Source of the DNA: AVCC01 sp039920865
GTDB taxonomy: Bacteria > Pseudomonadota > Gammaproteobacteria > Burkholderiales > Burkholderiaceae_D
DNA: 20,303 bases
Direction: 5' to 3'
NCBI GenBank assembly: GCA_039920865.1
Contig: JBDSCZ010000046.1
Coordinates: 1 to 20,303 of the forward strand
Within the stretch, counting starts at the first letter, position 1. Each line of letters begins with the position of its first letter. The translations under genes were made by a program, and so were the position numbers. The notes under the pieces were generated by a model, which ran no database searches, was not told the DNA's origin, and was given only the letters and a program-made list of their open reading frames with translations. This document shows positions 14,621 through 20,303 of the stretch, piece by piece.

Positions 14621-15240
14621 GACGCGTAAAGTGGCACGCCGGCTCGGCGCAGCATCGTAGTCAGCGCAATGAGCGGCAGGCCAGTCAAGGCAGTGGGATC
14701 GGTGCTTTCGATTTTTTCGATGATCGTAATTCCCAGTCCTTCATTTTTTGCACTGCCGGCGCAGTCGTATGGACGCTCAATATGTAAATAAGCGTTCAAT
14801 TCATGGTCCGGCAAGTCGCGAAAGGTGACGAAAGTCTGGATGTTTTCTACTTGCACTTGTTTTTCAGGCATGTCCTGGCGACCATCCCAAAGACATAAGG
14901 CAGTATGAAAAATCACACGCCGACCACGCATTTTTTGCAATTGCAGTAATGCGTTTTCATGGTTTCCCGGTTTGCCAATCTGCAGTTCATCAAGCGTGGC
15001 GACCTGGTCCGATCCTATTACCAGCGTGCCCGGCGTCAGCAATGCGACAGCCTGAGCTTTTGAACGGGCCAGTCGCAACGCGGTCATTGCCGGTGTTTCG
15101 CCGGTAAGCGGGGTTTCATCAACATCGGGAATCAATACATCGAACGGTAGTTGTAGCCGGCTCAGTAATTCATGCCGGTAGCGCGAGCTTGAAGCAAGAA
15201 TTAGTCGGGGTAGCAGCTTGGGAGTTGGCGTGGATGGCAT
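14614..15240 (-). CDS. yceF: Maf-family nucleoside triphosphate pyrophosphatase, YceF type (7-methyl-GTP)
   Basis: YceF-type Maf proteins hydrolyse modified nucleotides, with preference for 7-methyl-GTP, and so clean the nucleotide pool. The 208 residues include the signature LILASSSRYRHELLSRL (about 13-29), PDVDETP, ALRLARSKAQAV, VIGSDQV (about 74-80) and PYDCAGSAKNEGLGI, followed by GLPLIALTTMLRRAG. The subfamily call rests on similarity to E. coli YceF and on the position, divergent from yceD-rpmF exactly as in E. coli. The N-terminus is about ten residues longer than YceF. The 105-base divergent region holds a palindrome (15272-15289) that could affect both directions. Confidence 0.93.
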   Translation of the reverse strand: MPSTPTPKLLPRLILASSSRYRHELLSRLQLPFDVLIPDVDETPLTGETPAMTALRLARSKAQAVALLTPGTLVIGSDQVATLDELQIGKPGNHENALLQLQKMRGRRVIFHTALCLWDGRQDMPEKQVQVENIQTFVTFRDLPDHELNAYLHIERPYDCAGSAKNEGLGITIIEKIESTDPTALTGLPLIALTTMLRRAGVPLYASI

Positions 15241-15271
15241 TAGATCGATCGGATGTGAATATACTTCGAAA

Positions 15272-15289
15272 AAAGTGTTCTAACACTTT
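15272..15289. promoter_or_regulatory. Perfect 18-base palindrome, likely operator between yceF and yceD
   Basis: AAAGTGTTCTAACACTTT reads as AAAGTGTT-CT-AACACTTT, a perfect 8-2-8 palindrome. Its right edge overlaps the first bases of the TTGACG -35 of the yceD promoter, where a dimeric regulator could repress or activate. I do not recognise it as a FadR or FabR site from memory, and the cognate protein is unknown. Confidence 0.55.
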
Positions 15290-15317
15290 GACGAATAATA
15301 GAAAACACTGTTATTAT
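15288..15317 (+). promoter_or_regulatory. Promoter of the yceD-rpmF-plsX-fab operon
   Basis: TTGACG (15288-15293) is followed after 18 bases by TATTAT (15312-15317), both five of six matches to consensus. The predicted transcript would start near 15324, leaving a leader of about 22 bases before the yceD ATG. Confidence 0.7.
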
Positions 15318-15345
15318 CGCAGGTTTTCCGGGTTCAACTTTGCCT

Positions 15346-15840
15346 ATGAATGCTATTGTAATCGACGCCTACGAATTTTGCCGGCTGAAAGAAAGTCGTC
15401 AGGGGCAGATTTCCGTCGCAGATTCGGCGCGGCTTTCAGGTGAATGTGTTGATAAGTCAGCGATTCTGCCTTGGTCGATTAAGGGCGGTAGCGGTAGTTT
15501 GGGGTTCTCGCAACTGAAGCTATCTGTATCTGGATCAGTATCGTTGCTGTGCCAGCGTTGTTTGACGCCATGTGCATTTAATATCGCATCCGAATCGATT
15601 TTGATTCTTGCGAAAGATGATGTGCATGCGGATGAAATTGAAGCGATGCTGGATGATGATGATATCGACGTTATCGTCGGATCAAAGGCTCTGGATGTTT
15701 TGGCTCTGATCGAGGACGAGGTGATGCTGGCGATACCTCTTTCCATCAAGCATGAAGTTTGTCCAGACGTAGCAGCGATGGATGCATTGAATGGGGCCAA
15801 AAAAAGCTCACCATTTGATGTGTTGAAACGTTTGAACTAG
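15346..15840 (+). CDS. yceD: YceD / DUF177 family protein, linked to 23S rRNA accumulation
   Basis: YceD proteins are needed for normal accumulation of 23S rRNA in plants and bacteria; the mechanism is not settled. The 164-residue product has the family's CxxC segment SLLCQRCLTPCAF near the middle. It also has an acidic stretch DEIEAMLDDDDIDVI and the EDEVMLAIPLSIKHEVCP segment typical of the C-terminal half. The ATG is preferred to a TTG two codons upstream because the short leader fits it. No strong Shine-Dalgarno is seen. It precedes rpmF by 94 bases, the conserved yceD-rpmF order. Confidence 0.9.
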   Translation: MNAIVIDAYEFCRLKESRQGQISVADSARLSGECVDKSAILPWSIKGGSGSLGFSQLKLSVSGSVSLLCQRCLTPCAFNIASESILILAKDDVHADEIEAMLDDDDIDVIVGSKALDVLALIEDEVMLAIPLSIKHEVCPDVAAMDALNGAKKSSPFDVLKRLN

Positions 15841-15934
15841 TTTCGAAATTGATTTTCAGCAAGGATTTCAGTTTGCCTATGAACTTGCAAACTGAATGTG
15901 TTTATATTTTAGAACTTGAGTATTAGGAGTTATC

Positions 15935-16117
15935 ATGGCAGTTCAGCAAAATAAGAAATCCCCGTCGAAGCGCGGTATGCACCGTTCGCACGATTTCCTG
16001 GTTGCACCACAATTGGGTATCGAGCCAACCACTGGCGAAACACATTTGCGCCACCATATCAGCCCAAATGGCTATTATCGTGGTCGTAAGGTACTGAAGA
16101 CAAAGAACGACGAGTAA
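15935..16117 (+). CDS. rpmF: Ribosomal protein bL32
   Basis: This is a small basic large-subunit ribosomal protein of 60 residues. It begins MAVQQNKKSPSKRGMHRSHD and contains LVAPQLGIEPTTGETHLRHHISPNGYYRGRKV, the full bL32 pattern. The family's zinc-type cysteines are absent, as in the Cys-minus form of many Proteobacteria. AGGAG (15926-15930) lies 4 bases before the ATG. A terminator-like hairpin follows it, so rpmF-yceD and plsX-fab transcription can probably be set at different levels. Confidence 0.97.
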   Translation: MAVQQNKKSPSKRGMHRSHDFLVAPQLGIEPTTGETHLRHHISPNGYYRGRKVLKTKNDE

Positions 16118-16135
16118 TCGCAGTTCCGAATTAAG

Positions 16136-16173
16136 AACGGCGTGACGAGTTTTTGACTTGGCGCCGTTTTTTT
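16136..16173 (+). terminator. Terminator-like hairpin between rpmF and plsX
   Basis: AACGGCG (16136-16142) pairs with CGCCGTT (16162-16168) and is followed by more T residues to 16173. It would end much of the rpmF transcript before plsX, with the rest reading through. A candidate plsX promoter lies just downstream. Confidence 0.75.
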
Positions 16174-16199
16174 GCGCCTGAAATTAGTAGTTCATCATT

Positions 16200-16227
16200 T
16201 TGAATCACGCAGATTCTGCCCCATAAT
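16200..16227 (+). promoter_or_regulatory. Candidate plsX promoter
   Basis: TTGAAT (16200-16205) and CATAAT (16222-16227) are spaced by 16 bases and point toward plsX, with a predicted leader of about 25 bases. Its place just after the rpmF terminator supports a second promoter for the fatty-acid genes. Confidence 0.5.
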
Positions 16228-16259
16228 GCGTGGCTTGAGTAAGGCACTGAATCAAAAAA

Positions 16260-17363
16260 ATGACAATTAAAATTTCTATTGACTGTATGGGTGGTGATCA
16301 TGGCCCGTCAGTTACTGTACCAGCTGCTATTGCATTTCTTAATCATGAATCTGATGCCGAGTTGATTCTGGTTGGTCTGGAAGAAGTGATACTCGCGGAG
16401 TTAAAAAAACATAAAGCAGCAGGGCATCCGCGTCTCTCCATACTGCATGCATCCGAAATCGTCACGATGGACGATCCGATCGAGGTTGCCTTGCGTCGAA
16501 AGAAGGATTCCTCAATGCGTGTAGCTATTGGCCTGGTAAAGAGCGGAGGGGTGCAGGCCTGCGTATCGGCGGGTAATACTGGTGCGCTCATGGCGGTATC
16601 GCGGTACGTACTGAAAACGATCGCGGGCATCGAGCGTCCAGCCATCTGTGGCATTCTTCCGAATCAGAAAAATGGTCCAACTTATATGCTTGACCTTGGT
16701 GCGAATGTCGATTGCAAACCGCAGCATCTGCATCAATTTGCTATCATGGGATCGGCACTGGTCTCTGCGATTGAAGGCAAGTCTAGGCCAACCATCGGCT
16801 TACTGAACGTCGGTGAGGAAGCCATCAAGGGAAATGATGTCGTCAAGCAAGCGGGTGAATTACTGCGCGCCGATAGTGCCAAGGGTGTACTTAATTTCTA
16901 TGGCAACGTGGAGGGCAACGATATTTTCGAAGGCACCACGGATATTGTCGTGTGTGATGGCTTCGTCGGCAACGTAACATTGAAAGCGGCTGAAGGTATG
17001 GGTCGTCTGGTCAAGTCAGGGTTGACTGCAGAATTCAAGAGCAATTTATTAAGCATGTTGGGCGCTTTATTGGCGAAGAAAGCAATTAAATCTTTTTCCG
17101 CAAGGATGAATCCTTCCCGCTACAATGGTGCTAGCTTATTGGGTTTGCGCGGCCTGGTGTTCAAGAGCCATGGCGGTGCAGATGCCTATTCGTTCGAATG
17201 GGCAATCAAACGTGCTTTTGACGCAGCCAAATATGATGTTTTGTCCCGTATTTCGCTAACGATTGAAGGCTTAATGCCGACCGCAGTTAACGTAACCTTG
17301 CCTGGCCCGGATGCAGTTCAGCCGGCCAATCAAGCAAGTAATAATGAACATAAAACGGCATGA
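16260..17363 (+). CDS. plsX: Phosphate acyltransferase PlsX
   Basis: PlsX converts acyl-ACP to acyl-phosphate, the donor used by PlsY to make lysophosphatidic acid in phospholipid synthesis. The 367-residue protein (E. coli 356) begins with the family hallmark ISIDCMGGDHGP. It continues with SMRVAIGLVKSGGVQACVSAGNTGALMAVS (about 82-110), GNVEGNDIFEGTTDIVVCDGFVGNVTLKAAEG and GLRGLVFKSHG near the C-terminus. It is a soluble peripheral enzyme. Its TGA overlaps the fabH ATG by four bases (ATGA), implying coupled translation. The ribosome-binding site before the ATG is weak. Confidence 0.97.
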   Translation: MTIKISIDCMGGDHGPSVTVPAAIAFLNHESDAELILVGLEEVILAELKKHKAAGHPRLSILHASEIVTMDDPIEVALRRKKDSSMRVAIGLVKSGGVQACVSAGNTGALMAVSRYVLKTIAGIERPAICGILPNQKNGPTYMLDLGANVDCKPQHLHQFAIMGSALVSAIEGKSRPTIGLLNVGEEAIKGNDVVKQAGELLRADSAKGVLNFYGNVEGNDIFEGTTDIVVCDGFVGNVTLKAAEGMGRLVKSGLTAEFKSNLLSMLGALLAKKAIKSFSARMNPSRYNGASLLGLRGLVFKSHGGADAYSFEWAIKRAFDAAKYDVLSRISLTIEGLMPTAVNVTLPGPDAVQPANQASNNEHKTA

Positions 17364-18346
17364 CTCTCTATAGTAAAATTATCGGAACAGGCAGTTATCT
17401 GCCTGAAAATCGTGTAACGAATCATGATCTCTCCAAGCGATTGGCTGAAAGAGGAATCGAAACGTCTGATGAGTGGATAGTATCTCGCAGCGGTATTTCT
17501 GCCCGCCACTTTGCCGACCCGGGTGCGCAGTCCAGCGATCTGGCAGTCGAAGCAGCAAAAAATGCGCTTCAGATGGCTGGTCTGGTAGCCAATGACATTG
17601 ACTTGATTATTCTTGCTACATCGACCCCGGATCATCTTGGGGGATTCCCCAGCACGGCGACCATAGTGCAGCGCAAGCTTGGTATTACCAATGAGTGCGC
17701 CGCAGTAGATGTGCAGGCGGTATGCAGCGGGTTCATTTATGCTGTTTCTATCGCCGACAGTTTCATCAAGTCAGGCGCGCACAAGAACGTACTCGTAATT
17801 GGAGCGGAGGTATTTTCCCGTATCCTTGATTTTAATGATCGGGGTACCTGTGTATTGTTTGGTGACGGTGCCGGCGCTGCGATTCTGTCAGCTTCACAGC
17901 AGTCAGGAATTCTAGCCAGTAAATTGCATGCGGATGGACGTCACGCCGACATTCTCTATGTCTCTGGCAATTTGAATGGCGGAGTTTTGGAAGGCAGTGC
18001 TTTCTTGTCTATGGACGGTCAGGCGGTATTCAAGTTGGCGGTGAAAGTACTGGATCAGGTTGCGCATGAGGTGCTTGAAAAGGCACAACTGAATGCATCG
18101 CAAGTTGATTGGCTAGTACCGCACCAGGCAAATATTCGCATCATGAGGGGTGCAGCCAAGAAACTTGGCTTACCGATGGAAAAAGTAATTGTTACGGTAG
18201 ATCAGCATGGCAATACTTCTGCAGCTTCCATTCCGATGGCACTCGATGTCGGCATACGCGATGGACGCATCAAGCCCGGGCAAACCGTGATGATGGAAGG
18301 CGTAGGTGGTGGTTTTACTTGGGGTGCGATACTCGCACGGATGTAA
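17360..18346 (+). CDS. fabH: Beta-ketoacyl-ACP synthase III
   Basis: FabH starts fatty-acid synthesis by condensing acetyl-CoA with malonyl-ACP. The 328-residue protein carries the complete catalytic triad: C122 (VQAVCSGF), H255 (WLVPHQANIRI) and N285 (DQHGNTSAAS). The C-terminal glycine-rich GVGGGFTWGA is also present. The start overlaps the plsX stop by four bases. Branched-chain starter use is conceivable because the bkd operon of the same strain makes branched acyl-CoAs, but nothing in the sequence proves this and the two loci are 6 kb apart. Confidence 0.97.
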   Translation: MTLYSKIIGTGSYLPENRVTNHDLSKRLAERGIETSDEWIVSRSGISARHFADPGAQSSDLAVEAAKNALQMAGLVANDIDLIILATSTPDHLGGFPSTATIVQRKLGITNECAAVDVQAVCSGFIYAVSIADSFIKSGAHKNVLVIGAEVFSRILDFNDRGTCVLFGDGAGAAILSASQQSGILASKLHADGRHADILYVSGNLNGGVLEGSAFLSMDGQAVFKLAVKVLDQVAHEVLEKAQLNASQVDWLVPHQANIRIMRGAAKKLGLPMEKVIVTVDQHGNTSAASIPMALDVGIRDGRIKPGQTVMMEGVGGGFTWGAILARM

Positions 18347-18369
18347 CTAATCTATTGCCAATAACAAGC

Positions 18370-19302
18370 ATGAATAAATTTGCATTTGTATTCCCCGGTC
18401 AAGGTTCTCAAAGTATTGGGATGTTAAAAGGCTTTGCTGAAAATGCAGTTGTGCAGCAAACCATCGCTGAAGCATCGGAGGCATTGCAGTTTGACCTTGG
18501 TCGGATGATGGCAGACGGCCCGAAAGAAGAGCTGGATTTAACGACGAATACCCAGCCGGTGATGTTGACCGCCGCAGTAGCGTTTTATCGGGCATGGATT
18601 GCCGCCGGTGGTGCGACGCCATTACTTGCTGCGGGTCATAGCCTTGGTGAATATTCTGCTCTGGTTGCGTCGGGCGTCATACCATTCGACGTAGCCGTGC
18701 GTTTAGTGCGCTTTCGCGCACAAGCAATGCAAGACGCGGTGCCAGTCGGTCAAGGCGGCATGGCGGCGATTCTCGGTCTCACAGACGATGAAGTGTATGA
18801 AGTATGCGCCGCGTCTGCGCAAGGCGAGGTTGTGGAGGCGGTCAATTTCAATGCGCCAGCACAAGTAGTGATTGCTGGTCACAAAGGGGCCATCGCGCGC
18901 GCTTGTGAAATTGCCAAAGCAAAGGGAGCTAAACGCGCTTTGACCCTTGCAGTATCTGCTCCATTTCATTCCTCTTTATTAAAGCCGGCATCAGACCGTT
19001 TGCGTGTCTTTATGGCTGATCTGGCTTTTTCTTCACCACAAATCGCTGTAATTAATAACGTCGATGTGGCAGTTGAAAGCGATCCATCCAGAATCAAGGA
19101 TGCCTTAGTGCGACAGGCTGCCAGTCCGGTGAGGTGGGTCGAAACAATACAAAAGCTTGCGGCAGAGAATGTTAAGTATGTTGTGGAATGCGGGCCGGGC
19201 AAGGTGTTAACTGGGTTGACGAAACGTATCGATACTAATTTGCAGGCTGAAGCAATCACTGATCAAACATCGCTGGATAGAATTTTGGAGTTATTGAAGT
19301 GA
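18370..19302 (+). CDS. fabD: Malonyl-CoA:ACP transacylase
   Basis: FabD loads malonyl groups onto acyl carrier protein. From the ATG at 18370 the protein has 310 residues (E. coli 309). It begins MNKFAFVFPGQGSQSIGM and has the nucleophile S91 in GHSLGEYSALVASG, H200 in SAPFHSSLLKP, and a conserved ECGPGKVLTGL near the C-terminus. The frame remains open upstream to 18109, but that part overlaps fabH in another frame and is spurious. The gap to fabH is 23 bases, and its TGA shares one base with the fabG ATG. Confidence 0.97.
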   Translation: MNKFAFVFPGQGSQSIGMLKGFAENAVVQQTIAEASEALQFDLGRMMADGPKEELDLTTNTQPVMLTAAVAFYRAWIAAGGATPLLAAGHSLGEYSALVASGVIPFDVAVRLVRFRAQAMQDAVPVGQGGMAAILGLTDDEVYEVCAASAQGEVVEAVNFNAPAQVVIAGHKGAIARACEIAKAKGAKRALTLAVSAPFHSSLLKPASDRLRVFMADLAFSSPQIAVINNVDVAVESDPSRIKDALVRQAASPVRWVETIQKLAAENVKYVVECGPGKVLTGLTKRIDTNLQAEAITDQTSLDRILELLK

Positions 19303-20051
19303 TGCAAAATTTAAAAAACCAAGTGGCTTTAGTTACCGGCGCTTCACGTGGGATTGGCCGTGCGATTGCACTTGAATTTGCCAGGCAAGGTGCCATAGTT
19401 ATTGGTACAGCGACATCAGAATCTGGGGCCGGTGCGATTACTGAATATTTGACTGCCTCAGGTGCCAGTTCAGGCAAGGGAGTCGTGCTTGATGTAAATG
19501 ATGTGGCTGGATGTAATGCCATGGTTGATCATATTCAGAAGAATTATGACGGATTGTCGATCCTTGTTAACAACGCTGGAATTACGCAGGATCAGCTTGC
19601 TTTGCGTATGAAAGACGAAGAGTGGGATGCGGTTATTGCGACTAATCTGACAGCGGTAGCACGCCTTTCTCGGGCAGTGCTGCGCGGTATGATGAAAGCT
19701 AAAAACGGGCGTATCGTTAATATTACTTCGGTGGTTGGATCGACGGGCAATCCGGGTCAGATGAATTATGCTGCGGCTAAAGCCGGCGTGGCAGGAATGA
19801 GTCGTGCACTGGCACGGGAAATCGGCAGTCGCAATATTACTGTAAATTGCATCGCCCCCGGCTTCATCGATACGGATATGACGAAATCGTTAAATGACCA
19901 GCAAATAGCGGCATTGTTAGGCCAGATACCATTAAATCGTTTTGGTTTGCCAGAAGATATCGCTGCCGCGGCAGTGTTCCTAGCCTCGCCTCAGGCAAGC
20001 TATATTACAGGTACAACCTTGCATGTTAATGGCGGGATGTACATGGGATAA
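19302..20051 (+). CDS. fabG: 3-oxoacyl-ACP reductase
   Basis: FabG is the NADPH-dependent reductase of the elongation cycle, a classical short-chain dehydrogenase of 249 residues. The cofactor motif is VTGASRGIGRAIA (about 11-23), and NNAG is at 90-93. The catalytic tetrad is N115, S143 (ITSVVGS), Y156 and K160 (YAAAK). IAPGFIDTDMT and the C-terminal YITGTTLHVNGGMYM complete the family pattern. The ATG overlaps the fabD stop (TGATG). A GTG one codon upstream (19299) is a possible alternative, because GGAG at 19287-19290 is better spaced for it. Confidence 0.97.
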   Translation: MQNLKNQVALVTGASRGIGRAIALEFARQGAIVIGTATSESGAGAITEYLTASGASSGKGVVLDVNDVAGCNAMVDHIQKNYDGLSILVNNAGITQDQLALRMKDEEWDAVIATNLTAVARLSRAVLRGMMKAKNGRIVNITSVVGSTGNPGQMNYAAAKAGVAGMSRALAREIGSRNITVNCIAPGFIDTDMTKSLNDQQIAALLGQIPLNRFGLPEDIAAAAVFLASPQASYITGTTLHVNGGMYMG

Positions 20052-20130
20052 TTTGTAACTGATGGAAGTTATTTGTTTTTAAGTTAAATTTAAACGAAGA
20101 AGCTGAAATTAATTTTTAGCGTCGCAAACC

Positions 20131-20139
20131 TGATAAAAT
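20131..20139 (+). promoter_or_regulatory. Candidate extended -10 promoter for acpP
   Basis: TGATAAAAT (TG-N-TAAAAT) lies about 39 bases before the acpP ATG in the 126-base fabG-acpP spacer, which is AT-rich and lacks a clear -35. A separate promoter for the very abundant acyl carrier protein is expected, as in E. coli. Confidence 0.45.
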
Positions 20140-20177
20140 GCGCGCACTTTCTGTAACCAACACATTGGAGGCAATAC

Positions 20178-20303
20178 ATGTCTGATATCGAACAACGCGT
20201 TAAAAAAATCGTTGCTGAGCAACTGGGTGTAGCCGAAGCTGACATCAAAATTGAATCATCGTTTGTAGATGATCTGGGTGCTGATTCGCTCGATACCGTG
20301 GAG
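20178..20303 (+). CDS. acpP: Acyl carrier protein, 3' end cut by the window
   Basis: The first 42 codons of acyl carrier protein run to the window edge. The sequence MSDIEQRVKKIVAEQLGV and the DLGADSLDTVE motif are unmistakable. S37 (counting Met) is the attachment site of the 4'-phosphopantetheine arm that carries growing acyl chains. GGAGG at 20167-20171 is a strong ribosome-binding site. About 36 residues, roughly half the protein, lie beyond the window; fabF usually follows but cannot be seen here. Confidence 0.97.
   Translation, partial: MSDIEQRVKKIVAEQLGVAEADIKIESSFVDDLGADSLDTVE

Noticed and set aside
18109..18369. N-terminal extension of the fabD reading frame
   Set aside because: It overlaps the 3' end of fabH in another frame, gives non-family sequence, and the protein from the ATG at 18370 already has the full FabD length and conserved start.

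Overview
This window is chromosomal DNA from a Betaproteobacterium, most likely in the order Burkholderiales and possibly the family Oxalobacteraceae. That placement is inference: the gene order yceF / yceD-rpmF-plsX-fabH-fabD-fabG-acpP, a RsmI-like methylase beside yceF, a Burkholderiales-style DinB with an extra loop, and moderate GC content with AT-rich spacers. No rRNA, tRNA, CRISPR array, phage gene or intact insertion sequence was seen.

Layout. (1) 1-100: the tail of a rightward gene and its terminator. (2) 168-4119: a DNA-damage block. It holds dinB (translesion polymerase, leftward) behind a perfect LexA box, a small unknown ORF on the other side of that box, then ada and alkB (alkylation repair, rightward). 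ada and alkB are separated by about 485 bases containing a long dispersed-type inverted repeat. (3) 4152-9166: a complete leftward branched-chain 2-oxoacid dehydrogenase operon, bkdA1-bkdA2-bkdB-lpdV, with 1-17 base gaps and a good sigma70-like promoter upstream. (4) 9519-11053: a CBS-domain protein and a Crp/Fnr-family regulator, both leftward. A near-consensus FNR box and a separate 16-base palindrome lie in the spacers. (5) 11054-12372: a gene-poor, AT-rich stretch with a decayed 3' fragment of an isocitrate lyase gene and a strong terminator. (6) 12373-15240: rlmJ (23S rRNA methyltransferase), a spacer with a hairpin, an orphan RsmI-like SAM methyltransferase and yceF (Maf family). (7) 15272-20303: an operator-like palindrome and promoter, then yceD, rpmF, a terminator-like hairpin, plsX, fabH, fabD, fabG and the first 42 codons of acpP.

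How the genes work together. dinB, ada and alkB form a lesion-bypass and lesion-reversal group; only dinB, and perhaps the small ORF, carries a visible SOS operator. The bkd operon converts the 2-oxo acids of valine, leucine and isoleucine to branched acyl-CoAs. The plsX-fab block starts and elongates fatty acids and feeds phospholipid synthesis, and yceD-rpmF ties it to ribosome production as in many Proteobacteria.

Most of the window is ordinary housekeeping DNA. The points most worth a second look are the LexA-box small ORF, the Fnr-like protein lacking one of the four canonical cluster cysteines, the unassigned palindromes before yceD and the CBS gene, and the isocitrate lyase remnant. 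I found no convincing evidence of a new multi-gene system.
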